A DNA stretch of 64,000 nt from Methanolapillus africanus (GCF_032714475.1 NZ_JAWDKD010000008.1:79658-143657); one strand, 5' to 3'. Numbered from the stretch's first letter, positions 16,081 through 25,305 are shown. Program-made: numbers and translations. Notes: a model not told the origin generated them from the sequence alone.

Positions 16081-16488
16081 ATGACAATTAACATCGGCTT
16101 TGTTGTTGCTGAATTTAACCGCGACATTACATACCAAATGGAAATTTTGGGCGAAGAACACGCCAAATTTTTGGGCGCGAAAGTGGCTCAAAAAATCTAC
16201 GTCCCGGGCGCATACGATATGCCGCTCGCGATCAAAAAGATGTGCGAAGACAAAAACATTGACGCGGTCGTGACGATCGGCTGCGTGATTGAAGGCGATA
16301 CGAAACACGACGAAGTTGTTGTGGCTCAGGTGACCCGGAAGATGACGGACATGTCGCTCGAATACGGCAAACCGATCACGCTCGGCATCTCCGGCCCGGG
16401 CATGACGCGCATGCAGGCAATGGACCGGATGGACTACGCCAAAAGAGCGGTGGAAGCGGCCGTTAAGTTGTGCCAGCGCATTCAGTGA
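16081..16488 (+). CDS. ribH: 6,7-dimethyl-8-ribityllumazine synthase
   Basis: Condenses 5-amino-6-ribitylaminouracil with dihydroxybutanone phosphate. NIGFVVAEFNRDIT, VPGAYDMPLAIKK (substrate loop), IGCVIEGDTKHDEVV (phosphate and catalytic His region) and LGISGPGMT are present. 135 residues matches archaeal forms, which assemble into capsid-like shells. GGAGT precedes ATG 16081. Forms a riboflavin block with ribC. Confidence 0.95.
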   Translation: MTINIGFVVAEFNRDITYQMEILGEEHAKFLGAKVAQKIYVPGAYDMPLAIKKMCEDKNIDAVVTIGCVIEGDTKHDEVVVAQVTRKMTDMSLEYGKPITLGISGPGMTRMQAMDRMDYAKRAVEAAVKLCQRIQ

Positions 16489-16565
16489 GTTTGCCGTTGT
16501 GGGCAAAACTCCGGGCGACCAAAAAGGTAAAAAAGAAAGACAAATTCAAGGATTCAATAATAATT

Positions 16566-16576
16566 CTATATAAATC
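16566..16576 (+). promoter_or_regulatory. TATA-like box upstream of the aminotransferase
   Basis: CTATATAAATC about 80-90 bp before the aminotransferase start, in the AT-rich spacer after ribH. Confidence 0.4.
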
Positions 16577-16653
16577 ATTTATTTATAAATCATTTATTTA
16601 ATTTATTTTATTCGTTTTTTTCAAAATAACGATTGACGGACGGGATGAATGTT

Positions 16654-17799
16654 ATGATCTCTTCGCGACTCGCGCGGGTAGAAGAATCGGCGACGATGAA
16701 ATCTTCTAAAAGAGCAAAGGATTTGATGAGCCGGGGTGTCGATGTCATTAATTTTACGTTGGGGGAACCTGACTTTGACACGCCGAAAAACATCATGGAC
16801 AAAACGATTGAGGCGATGAAGGCGGGTGAAACGCATTATTCGCCGGCCGTCGGTCTTCCCGCGCTTCGGGAAGCGATTGCGGAGAAGCTTCGGACGGAAA
16901 ATAACATCGATACCAAAGCGGGCAACGTGATGGTGACGCCCGGGGCGAAGCATGGCATTTTTGAAGTCATGATGACCATGATTGACGAAGGCGACGAAGT
17001 TCTTTTGTTGGACCCGTCTTGGGTTTCTTATGACGCTTGTATTCAAATGGCGGGCGGCAAAACCGTTTGGGTGCCGACAGACCCGGAAAACAAGTATCAG
17101 CCGCTTCACGATTTATCCAAATACATCACCAAGAAGACGAAAATGATCGTCGTCAACACGCCGTGCAACCCGACCGGCTCCGTTTTTGACAAATCCCATT
17201 TGCAGGAAATCGCCGATTTGGCGAACGATCACAACCTTTTCGTGTTGTCGGATGAGATTTACGAAAAGATTATTTACGACAAAAAACACATCAGTATCGC
17301 GTCCATGGACGGCATGGCCGACCGGACGATTACGATTAACGGTTTTTCAAAGGCTTACGCGATGACCGGATGGCGTCTTGGCTATCTAAACGCGCCCGCA
17401 TCCGTCTTCCCGAGTCTGGAAAAGATTCAAAGCCACTCGATCAGCAATGTGACGACGTTTGTGCAATACGGCGGCTTGGAAGCGCTAACAGGTCCGCAGG
17501 ACACCGTGATGAATATGCAGAAAGAATTCAAAGAGCGGCGCAGCGTCCTTGTGGACGGGCTTGTGAAGCTCGGCCTCAAATGCGACATGCCGGACGGCGC
17601 GTTTTACGCGTACCCGGACGTCAGCGAATTCGGACCCGGCGCCCGAATCACGGACCGCCTCCTCGATGAAGCGCAAGTGGCCGTGTCGCCCGGAATTGCT
17701 TTCGGCGAGTCCGGCAAGAATAACATCCGCATTTCGTATGCGACATCCGTTGACAGAATTAAAGAAGCGTTGATTCGTATGGAAAAAGTTTTCCAATAA
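16654..17799 (+). CDS. Aspartate/aromatic aminotransferase, class I
   Basis: PLP-dependent transamination, most likely of aspartate. INFTLGEPDFDTP, NTPCNPTGSVFD (cofactor ring and phosphate contacts), SDEIYEKIIYD and the Schiff-base lysine in GFSKAYAMTGWRLGY are present, with a final RISYATS carrying the substrate-binding Arg. The start is ambiguous: ATG 16654 gives the family-like MISSRLARVEES; ATG 16645 and TTG 16633 are in frame. About 381 residues, standard. The gene stands alone after ribH and is followed by a T-rich tract and a copy of the dispersed repeat. Confidence 0.9.
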   Translation: MISSRLARVEESATMKSSKRAKDLMSRGVDVINFTLGEPDFDTPKNIMDKTIEAMKAGETHYSPAVGLPALREAIAEKLRTENNIDTKAGNVMVTPGAKHGIFEVMMTMIDEGDEVLLLDPSWVSYDACIQMAGGKTVWVPTDPENKYQPLHDLSKYITKKTKMIVVNTPCNPTGSVFDKSHLQEIADLANDHNLFVLSDEIYEKIIYDKKHISIASMDGMADRTITINGFSKAYAMTGWRLGYLNAPASVFPSLEKIQSHSISNVTTFVQYGGLEALTGPQDTVMNMQKEFKERRSVLVDGLVKLGLKCDMPDGAFYAYPDVSEFGPGARITDRLLDEAQVAVSPGIAFGESGKNNIRISYATSVDRIKEALIRMEKVFQ

Positions 17800-17844
17800 C
17801 GCTTTTTTCTTTTCTTTCTTCTTCTCTTTTTTGTTTTTTTGAAG

Positions 17845-18160
17845 CGGGCGGCCTGCGCGCGCGTTACGGCACGCATTTTCCTTTGGATTTCAAAAACCGA
17901 CGGTCGGCTTTACCTTATTTTTTTAGTTTAGGGTCTGCTTATTTCATAATCCCAAGCAAGCCATCCCGTTTAAACAGACGCCTTTGGCGTCTGTTTAAAC
18001 GGATGTCGCAGGATGGGAAGGTGCAATTGGCAGCAGAAAATTAAAACCCGGACAAAGCAACACCTGTATTGTTAGAAACGGTAGGTGTAAAACGGTACCA
18101 AGAAAAACCTGTATTGTTGGAAACAATAAATGCAAACAGTAAATTTAAAAACAGAAATAA
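17845..18160 (+). repeat. Composite intergenic repeat, one-sided copy after the aminotransferase
   Basis: Core variant GCGCGCGTTACGGC (17855-17870) about 56 bp after the stop, then GCAAGCCATCCC, the palindrome CCGTTTAAACAGACGCC... (17966-18002), CTGTATTGTTAGAAACGGTAGGTG, and CTGTATTGTTGGAAACAATAAATGC. No reversed copy is seen before the next gene. This fills the gap 17800-18239. Confidence 0.8.
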
Positions 18161-18239
18161 AAGACCCAACCCAAAAACAAACATATTTATTCATTCAGTC
18201 AGATAAAAATAAATATTCGTTTAATCGAGGTTGACCAAA

Positions 18240-18659
18240 ATGGAACTCTGCGCATTCTTATATTTCAACGGCAACTGCCGTGACGCCATCGCCTATTACG
18301 CCGATGTTTTCGGCGTCGAAATGCCTGAAATCGCGACTTACGGCGATTTTCCGGAAGATCCTGTGGCGGCGTCAAAGCCAAATATTTCGCATTACGTCGC
18401 TTATGCCGAACTCGACATTAAAGGAAACCGGCTGTGTTTCTCAGATTCATTTCCGGAAACTTTTATCGGAACCAACATCGCTTTGACGATTATGAGCAAT
18501 GATCCGGCGGAAATTGGGATGCTGTATGAAAAATTAAAGCCCGGCTGCGACATTATCATGGAACTTCAAGAAACGGCTTGGAGCCAAGGCTTTGCGATGC
18601 TCACGGATAAATTCGATATCACCTGGCAATTGAATTTGTGCTGCATGCCGGTGAAATAA
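18240..18659 (+). CDS. VOC-superfamily (PhnB/glyoxalase-like) protein
   Basis: Beta-alpha-beta-beta-beta metal-fold protein. AFLYFNGNCRDAIAYYADVFG at the N-terminus and FAMLTDKFDITWQLNL at the C-terminus are typical of PhnB-like members (sometimes named 3-demethylubiquinone methyltransferase-like, which is not a demonstrated function). 139 residues. ATG 18240 is chosen because GAGGTTGA lies just upstream; a TTG at 18231 falls inside that site. A lone plus-strand gene between the repeat and the accessory island. Substrate unknown; resistance to small electrophiles or antibiotics is possible. Confidence 0.85.
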   Translation: MELCAFLYFNGNCRDAIAYYADVFGVEMPEIATYGDFPEDPVAASKPNISHYVAYAELDIKGNRLCFSDSFPETFIGTNIALTIMSNDPAEIGMLYEKLKPGCDIIMELQETAWSQGFAMLTDKFDITWQLNLCCMPVK

Positions 18660-18669
18660 ATCCTGCCCA

Positions 18670-18903
18670 TCATTTTTTTGTTTTCGCCAAAACAGAACTG
18701 AGAATGAGCAAGATGCCTGCGAAAAACAAAATAACGGAAATGAACCAGGCGGCATATTGCAAGAGAACAAAAGTAGAATAAAAAGACGAAGTCGGATCAA
18801 CGTCGGCAAAAGCGAAAAGTAAAGGCGGAACAGCCGAGACGATGATGAAAATCAGACCGGTGGAAAAGAGCTCGACCACTGACATTTGACGAATAGATTT
18901 CAT
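18670..18903 (-). CDS. Small two-helix membrane protein
   Basis: 77 residues with two strong hydrophobic helices (LFSTGLIFIIVSAVPPLLFA and LLQYAAWFISVILFFAGILLIL) and a basic end. ATG 18903 has GGAGG six bases upstream and opens with MKSIRQMSVVELF; upstream codons in the same frame have no such site. It lies 80 bp beyond the HEPN gene stop, same strand, so it may be the last gene of that unit. Function unknown; not recognised as a known family. Confidence 0.65.
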   Translation of the reverse strand: MKSIRQMSVVELFSTGLIFIIVSAVPPLLFAFADVDPTSSFYSTFVLLQYAAWFISVILFFAGILLILSSVLAKTKK

Positions 18904-18983
18904 AATTTTCCTCCGGATGTTTCTGTCCGAATATATCCATTTCGTTTTATAAAAATGTTTGTATTTGAAACAAGTTGCTGCCA

Positions 18984-20219
18984 TTATTCTTTTTTATTTT
19001 CGTTTTGATCTTCTTGGGGCGCTTCCAACGCTTTCGGTCCCGGTTTCAGATTCCGTTGATTTTGTTGATTGCGCTGCTGCGCTTCCTGTTCCAAAAGCCG
19101 GACAAACTCTTCGTCGCTCATGCTCGACAAAACTTGGATTTTTCTAAACGAGCTGCCCAACCGCCTTGATTTTCCGAACCCGGAAACTTTTTCCAAAACC
19201 GCTGGAACTGCCGGCGATTTGTAAACCGACGACACCGCGTCCTTCATTTTTTGCTGGTGCTGCATAATCGCGGTTTTGAGCGGCGTTTTTTCGTAGAAAC
19301 GCTCCAAATGCTTGTTCATTTCCACCCATTCGACGTCATCGATTTCCACCTGAACAGTTTGATTTAAAACGCATTCCAACTGATGAATTTGTTTGTCGCA
19401 GATTTGCCGGATGCAGTCGTATTCCTCTTTTCGGGTTTGGTTTTTGTTCAAATCCAAAATCTTGGAGTGGGCGACGATGTTGCGGTTCGGCTGCAAAATT
19501 TTGAGGTCTTCTTCCAGATCACAAATATCGAATTTGTTTTCAAAATAGCGCTTCCAAAGAGATTTCGGCTCGTTTTGCTGAATCAGGCGGTTGACTTCAA
19601 TAAGCACCGCGGGACTCGAAAAGAGTTCTTCGTCGCTGCAGCCGTGTTTTTCACTGTCAAGCAAAAACCGGATTTCCGCCAGCATTTGTTTTTCCGTCAA
19701 ATCCGAATACGGGGAAAAGAGAAACTGTTCCCACTGGTCGTAGGTGAGCTCGTAAAGAATGATTTCATCGAGTTTAGACGCCCGCCCGACCCGGCCTTTG
19801 ATTTCGTCTTGGATTTGCGTCGGCACGGATTCAATCCAGTCTTTGCCAAACATCGACATCATGAGCCGCCATACGAATTCGCGGAGCAGGCGTTCGAATT
19901 TGTTAAAACGGGGATAGAGAAGGTCGCAGTAGTGTTCCGACAATTCGTCGTAGACGAGGATTTTCTTGAAATGCGGCGGCCTGTGGTAGCTGTCGATTTT
20001 TTGAGTGAGGGTGTCAAGAGCGTCTTTGTCTTCTTGAACGATTTCAAGGAAATAGATTTGGTTTTTTTGGACTTCTTCGATGGTGTAGGTGAAGATTTTG
20101 TTTTGGAAACGGAAGGTTTCCTCATCGTGTTTGTGGTCTAAATGGTTGAGAAGGGTTTGGGCGAAGTTTTGGCCGAATTCTTCTTTTTCGTTGTTGATGA
20201 GGAAGTATTTGAGTTTCAT
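18984..20219 (-). CDS. Swt1-like HEPN-domain protein (candidate RNase)
   Basis: 411 residues, not assignable to a named family in full. The central part (EHYCDLLYPRFNKFERLLREF, FGKDW, KLDEIILYELTYDQWEQFLF) resembles Swt1-type HEPN domains, and NRNIVAH supplies the RX4H motif (Arg about 246, His about 251) of HEPN ribonucleases. The N-terminal 80 residues are a separate mixed alpha/beta region; the C-terminus is Gln/Lys-rich and disordered. ATG 20219 is preceded by TTGATCC, which matches the 3' part of the Shine-Dalgarno region. The gene follows the DUF4411/PIN gene by 63 bp, same strand. A toxin or defence role is inference from context and domain. Confidence 0.65.
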   Translation of the reverse strand: MKLKYFLINNEKEEFGQNFAQTLLNHLDHKHDEETFRFQNKIFTYTIEEVQKNQIYFLEIVQEDKDALDTLTQKIDSYHRPPHFKKILVYDELSEHYCDLLYPRFNKFERLLREFVWRLMMSMFGKDWIESVPTQIQDEIKGRVGRASKLDEIILYELTYDQWEQFLFSPYSDLTEKQMLAEIRFLLDSEKHGCSDEELFSSPAVLIEVNRLIQQNEPKSLWKRYFENKFDICDLEEDLKILQPNRNIVAHSKILDLNKNQTRKEEYDCIRQICDKQIHQLECVLNQTVQVEIDDVEWVEMNKHLERFYEKTPLKTAIMQHQQKMKDAVSSVYKSPAVPAVLEKVSGFGKSRRLGSSFRKIQVLSSMSDEEFVRLLEQEAQQRNQQNQRNLKPGPKALEAPQEDQNENKKE

Positions 20220-20282
20220 GTGGATCAATTAATTTTTGGAATTTGTGATTTATGTTATTGGCTTCCTTGTATATTTGCTTAA

Positions 20283-20801
20283 TCAGAACGTCCATTTTTC
20301 TTTTTTGAAAAAATCCGCCAGATTCAAGCAAGGAACGGAATATTCTTGGCAAATGTTTGGAATTTTTCGGGCGTTTGGTTTTAATTTTTCCGTCGTCACG
20401 ACAGTTCCACCAGTGGCATATGCTTTTGAAATGACGAACGGGTCGGCGGCCGGCAATCCGTTGTAAACATTTTGCGGATTGACCAAATCCCGAGCCGCCG
20501 GATTCTGAAACAAGCCTGCCAAAAAATCAAATTCCTTTTGATCCGGCTCTGAAAAAATGTGTTTGTTTTTCTCGGTCCAAACGGTCATTTCGGGAAAAGA
20601 AGTCAGCCGTTCGATTTCTCTTTTGACTTCACGAACGCTGATGATGTTTCCGTCCAAAACATAACGGTTGAATTTTTTCCAAAGGCTTGGAAACGTTTCC
20701 GGATAATAATTTCGAAACAATTGGCTGATGACGCCGGTATCAAAAACGTAAATCGGTTGAGCAGATTCGGAATCAAAATCCCGAAGGATCATTTGTTCCA
20801 T
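20283..20801 (-). CDS. DUF4411 PIN-like protein, candidate RNase toxin
   Basis: 172 residues. IYVFDTGVISQLF (first acidic residue), VREVKREIE (middle acidic residues), AADPFVISKA (third) and VVTTE follow the pattern of PIN-fold ribonucleases in DUF4411, known to pair with XRE/ImmA genes as toxin-antitoxin-like modules. ATG 20801 is chosen: GAGGTG lies seven bases upstream and overlaps the end of the XRE-ImmA gene. The last 13 bp of that gene overlap this one, so translation is coupled. Activity on RNA is inferred from the family. Confidence 0.85.
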   Translation of the reverse strand: MEQMILRDFDSESAQPIYVFDTGVISQLFRNYYPETFPSLWKKFNRYVLDGNIISVREVKREIERLTSFPEMTVWTEKNKHIFSEPDQKEFDFLAGLFQNPAARDLVNPQNVYNGLPAADPFVISKAYATGGTVVTTEKLKPNARKIPNICQEYSVPCLNLADFFKKEKWTF

Positions 20802-22051
20802 TTGCTCCACCTCTTCACGGCCGCTTCTTCAAGTTTCGGGATGTTGTCGGTTTTGACGCCGCCCAAATAAAGAGAAGCGTCCATATCCGTTATTTTATTT
20901 TCATGATAAGCCGACAAAACCGTTTTCAAATACGTGTCGCCCAAATAAACGGCTTTGGTGCTGAAATAATTCCCACCGCTATCTTTCCCTTCGTCTTTTT
21001 TGTCTTCTTTTTTATTTTTGGCGTAATTCGACCATTTCAAGACAAGTTGATTGTAAATTTCCGGCGTAATGATGTCAAAGTCCAGGAATTTTCGAAGAAT
21101 CACTTCTCCGCTCACGTGATAAATGTCCGCCAATTCAAAGACGAATTCTTCACAAAAGCCAATTTTGGCATCTCGTTGAAGCCGGCGGACTTCTTTTTCA
21201 AAATCGTCATCCGGCACCAAGAATTTTCCGGCGATTTTGTTGCACATAATCTCAATTTCCCGATCGTCCGGCTGAAGTTCTTCAATATAATAATCCGCCC
21301 GCTCGGCGATGCCGCCCGTTTGCATGACCAAATGAGCGAATTCATGAAACAGCGTAAAGATACAGCGGTTTTCGGTGTGGGAATTGTTCAAACAAATCAG
21401 CGGATAAACGTCGTCGTACAAACAAAATCCGGAAATGTCGTCGTTTTTAAAAGCATCCCGAGTAACCAGGATTCCTTTGGATTCAAAAGCAAAAATCCAT
21501 CTTTCAAGCGCTTCTTTAGAATCCTTCCAACTTTTTTGTTGTTCCAACGAAATCGAAAAAAACGACCTCAATGAATCGCAATCAAAATCCTTCTTTTGGA
21601 ATCCGGCGCGAATATTCTCAATCTTGTCTGAAAAAGCCGCTTCATTTTTGTTTGAAATTTCATCCAATTCCTTCATATTTTCCTGAATCGCTTTTTGATT
21701 CCGGAACAATTGGATCATGTGAGCGTCCAATTTTTCATAAGCGGAATCGGGCAGAGTCCGAAACGAAGAACGGATTTTATAGGCTTCCGGAATTTCGGGA
21801 AATAAGAAAACTGCAACCGGAATTTTGTAAATGTTGGACAAGTTTTCAAGCTGCACATAAGTCGGGTGGTTGGAACCGGATTCCCACTCTTGGATGATTT
21901 CAGGCTCTTGCTTCATCTTTTTGGCAACATCTTCGATCGACAAGTTCAATGAGGTTCTTCCCCAATTCAAGATTTCGGGGTTGATTTTGAGGCCTTGATT
22001 TGAAGAGGGCATGAAGAGGTCGCCTGCGGTTTTTGATATTATGGAACTCAT
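20789..22051 (-). CDS. XRE HTH / ImmA-IrrE metallopeptidase fusion
   Basis: 420 residues: N-terminal XRE helix-turn-helix (LNLSIEDVAKKM, EIIQEWESGSNHPTYVQLENLS, about 30-80), then a zinc peptidase domain with HEFAH at 236-240 and a downstream EIEIMCNKIAGKFLVPDD. COG2856 proteins of this type bind DNA and are cleaved or cleave regulators; here it should be the antitoxin or regulator for the DUF4411 gene downstream. The Ser/Ile-rich first 14 residues may not be translated; ATG 22012 is an alternative, but neither start has a clear Shine-Dalgarno site, so a leaderless message from 22051 is possible. Confidence 0.88.
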   Translation of the reverse strand: MSSIISKTAGDLFMPSSNQGLKINPEILNWGRTSLNLSIEDVAKKMKQEPEIIQEWESGSNHPTYVQLENLSNIYKIPVAVFLFPEIPEAYKIRSSFRTLPDSAYEKLDAHMIQLFRNQKAIQENMKELDEISNKNEAAFSDKIENIRAGFQKKDFDCDSLRSFFSISLEQQKSWKDSKEALERWIFAFESKGILVTRDAFKNDDISGFCLYDDVYPLICLNNSHTENRCIFTLFHEFAHLVMQTGGIAERADYYIEELQPDDREIEIMCNKIAGKFLVPDDDFEKEVRRLQRDAKIGFCEEFVFELADIYHVSGEVILRKFLDFDIITPEIYNQLVLKWSNYAKNKKEDKKDEGKDSGGNYFSTKAVYLGDTYLKTVLSAYHENKITDMDASLYLGGVKTDNIPKLEEAAVKRWSKWNK

Positions 22052-22149
22052 GAAGAGTTGTTTTAATCGGGATGTACTTTAATCTTTTTAAATAATTTTA
22101 TGAATTATAATTTTTGATTATATTTAAGGTTGTGTTTAAAAAAATAATG

Positions 22150-24285
22150 TTAATTTGGATTTTCAGAGTCTAAATTCATTACTTTTCTAAAATATGCAAA
22201 CTTAGATTCGATGTTGAACAAATCTTCTTCGTGTTGGAAATTTGTTATTAAATTTATTTCTAATTCCTCAGTATTAATCATCAGATAAGCTTTAAGCTTC
22301 TCAATGTCATAGTTACATTTTGTGTAAATAAATATCAAATTATCCAAAATCACTTCATAATCATTTAATGTGTTGTGGCCATCTTTTGGTTTTAAACCTT
22401 CAATTAATAACTTAACTAACTCATCTGAAACAAGAAATTGAATTTTTTCAGATTTTATCAAATTTCCATTTTCAAAGTTATACTTGAACCCAAAAATACT
22501 ATCAAATTTTTTTGCAAAGCCGTTTTTAATCTTTTCACAAAATAATTTTTCGGGATAATTATTGGTAAAAGACACAATCAAATCCATAAATAACCGATCT
22601 CCAATGAATTCAGGTTGGAGTTCATCATTTATAGCACGGACAACTAAATCAAAAAAATAATCTTGTCCATTTTTTTTAATCATATATGTATAATTTACAA
22701 AATCATTATATTCTTCAATATACCCTATAAATTGTAAAAGTTGTCTGTGTTCTGAAACAAGTTCAATTTTTTGATTTACAATATTTGGCAACGATTTTTC
22801 GGAATTTATTTTTAATAAATTATCAAATAGCTGTGCACCTTTTTCAAAGTTACAACTTTTTTGGATTTCATCACTAAATCGTTTAAAAAGATATCGGACA
22901 ATTAAATCAAAGTTTTCATCATCGTCTCCTTCATTAATGTATTCAAATATTCGTTTATAGTCTTTATTACTTAGTGCAAGGGGAATATCTTCAGGCAACC
23001 AAAATGGATTCCGACTTGATACAATCCTTTCAACTAATTCATCTTTAACTTTGATTTTTTTGGTATTACTTAAAAAAATCATTAAATTTTCATCATCTTC
23101 ATCTATTTCTCTATTTTCAGAATCAAAGCCATAAAATGAATCGGTTTTTTGCTGAAGCTTTTGAGGGTTTTGAATAAGTTTTTGGAAAAATTGAGGCCAT
23201 TCTTCTCGAATTATCAATAATTTGCAAATGGCTGTTTGGTTAATTTCTGAAAATTCCAACCCATAATACTCTTTGAAATGAAGCAATTCCACTTGCAAAT
23301 TGTTAAATAATTGAATGATTCTACGAGGGTTTGTCGCGTATTCTTTTGAAACTAAATCAATTGTTTCTTGATTGAAATTAAGTTCGTATTTCTCATCATT
23401 ATTGATTTTATTGGCAAAATCATAGATGTCTGTAGTTTTTAATGGTTTAACATAAATTATGATATCAAATATTTTTCTAAAAAATTCTGATGGATTATTT
23501 CCTTCCTATTCTATTTTTTTCCTTAAAGCAAGATCTGAAATAGGTATTAAGAATATGACACTTTTATTTTTAATACATTTATTTTTTGAGTTTTTAATAT
23601 CCAAAAATCCTTTAATGTTTCCAAGCAATTGATATGCATTCTCTAGAGTACATCTATCAATATTATCAATAATAAAAATAAGCTTTCCAGAGCTGTTTTT
23701 TAAAAAATATTCCCCAACCATTTTTTGAAAGTCATTTTCAAATTGTTCTGGCGAAAAATAAGATTGTGTTTGTGTTTGTCCTTTTAAGAACAAAAATGAA
23801 AACTGAAATAATAGAGACAAAGCAGCAATAATAAAAGAAAAAACTATTGAATATTTGGACTCAAAGCCAAAATGATTCAATAAGGCAACAGAAACAAAAA
23901 ATAAAATAAAACAGCCAACAATAATGAGTATATTATAGTCATTTTTTATAACTGTTGAATATAAATTATTTTCGAGTTCTTTCTTAGATACTTTTTTTGA
24001 TTTTAAATCCTTTTGAATCTCAATTAAAAAAGTTCTCCGAAAATTATCATTTGTGTACTTCCAAGCATCATATTTTATAAATTTTACTTTTTCATCGTTC
24101 TCAAAATTGATCTTTGTTGTTTCAACAATAGAGGATTTACCTGAACCCCATTCTCCAAATAAACCAATGGTCATAGACTTGTTATCATTTTTGCTGATAA
24201 TATCTCGCAACATTTCAGAATATCGCTTTCCAGCTAACAAATCAATTTCATTCAAATTTACTGGTTCATCTTCTATATGTTTCAT
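22150..24285 (-). CDS. KAP-family P-loop NTPase with one in-frame TAG codon
   Basis: The frame runs for 711 codons with a single TAG at 23506-23508 (codon 260). Before it: Walker A GLFGEWGSGKSS (41-52), two transmembrane helices (about 117-137 and 145-167) inserted in the NTPase, and Walker B KLIFIIDNIDRC (201-212), all marks of membrane-attached KAP NTPases. After the TAG the same frame continues without loss as EGNNPSEFFRKIFDIIIYV, then KEYATNPRRIIQLFNNL, a typical KAP C-terminal lid, and 380 more residues. Either UAG is read through (pyrrolysine in methanogens) or the gene is newly broken. The DNA is far more AT-rich than its surroundings, suggesting transfer. Divergent from the membrane gene at 24400. 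Confidence 0.8.
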
Positions 24286-24356
24286 AAAATCCCATTTTAA
24301 TTTTAAGATATAATCAATTTTTTAGTTCATCAAATGATTTTACAATTTCTATTTAA

Positions 24357-24369
24357 AATTTATATATGT
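24357..24369 (+). promoter_or_regulatory. TATA-like box for the membrane protein gene
   Basis: AATTTATATATG lies about 35 bp before ATG 24400, in the 114-bp region shared with the divergent KAP gene. The spacing implies a very short leader. Confidence 0.5.
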
Positions 24370-24399
24370 TCTCCCCTAATATCTTTATAAGGCGATCAT

Positions 24400-25287
24400 A
24401 TGTTTGAAGACATTAATTTTACAATTTCTATAATTCAGCTTGCTATTGGACTGGTCTCTTTAGCAGCTGCACTCATTCCAGTATTTTATTCCGTAACAAA
24501 CAATCTAATTCCAGAAAAAAATAAATGGAAACCACAATTTAATATTTGGAATTCCTTTTTGTGTGAAAATAAAAATGTGAATGATTGTTTCGAAAAATTT
24601 GAGAATATTGAGAAAGAATCAAATTCTACAAATGGTTTATTTTTTGGCATATCTCTGTTTGTATCAATACTTGCAATTTCTCTAGGGGGATATATTAAGT
24701 TAATACTTTATTTTGAGAAACATACCAATGATGTAAAAGAAACGATGGCAACCGTATACTTGATTATTTTAATAGTGTTTTTGTTAATTACATTCTTAAT
24801 TATGTTCGATTCCATATTTAAGATAAGTAAAATTAAAAATCAAGATAATCTGGAAAACACTAATAAATCAAATGATTTGATAATCGAAAATTATGCAGCA
24901 AAAAAGATAGATATTAGCTACAGGATGTGGATTCTGTTAGGTTTGATCGTGTCAAGTTTTTACATATTGTATTTAGCTGTTAAGCTTCCAAATTTGTTAT
25001 TTAACTTGATATTTGTAATGTCATTTTTATTACTAATTGTTACAAATGCGCTCGTTATGATAATAGTTTATAGATTAAAAAAGTCCTATGAGAAAATTGT
25101 AAAGAATCATGTCAATAAAGAATGCTTTGAAACTTACCCATCTATAGCTATTGAAAGACAGGGTGAAGTAACAATTATAGGGAAAGTCGAAAATGTATTC
25201 GAAAATAATAAAGTAGTTATAATAACTGATGAGGGTAAAAAAATAATTAAATGGTCTTCCATAACATCCTTAAAAGAGGTAAAATGA
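24400..25287 (+). CDS. Multi-pass membrane protein, partner candidate of the KAP NTPase
   Basis: 295 residues with about five hydrophobic helices (IIQLAIGLVSLAAALIPVF, FFGISLFVSILAISLGGYI, VYLIILIVFLLITFLIMF, MWILLGLIVSSFYILYLAV, LIFVMSFLLLIVTNALVMI) and a C-terminal cytosolic beta-rich domain (EVTIIGKVENVFENNKVVII...). No family recognised. Like the KAP gene it is strongly AT-rich, with many Asn/Ile/Lys codons, and it reads away from it, which suggests that both arrived together. AAGGCGATC precedes ATG 24400. It ends 18 bp from the convergent hydrolase gene. Confidence 0.75.
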   Translation: MFEDINFTISIIQLAIGLVSLAAALIPVFYSVTNNLIPEKNKWKPQFNIWNSFLCENKNVNDCFEKFENIEKESNSTNGLFFGISLFVSILAISLGGYIKLILYFEKHTNDVKETMATVYLIILIVFLLITFLIMFDSIFKISKIKNQDNLENTNKSNDLIIENYAAKKIDISYRMWILLGLIVSSFYILYLAVKLPNLLFNLIFVMSFLLLIVTNALVMIIVYRLKKSYEKIVKNHVNKECFETYPSIAIERQGEVTIIGKVENVFENNKVVIITDEGKKIIKWSSITSLKEVK

Positions 25288-25305
25288 CCTCTCTTCACTT
25301 TTATT

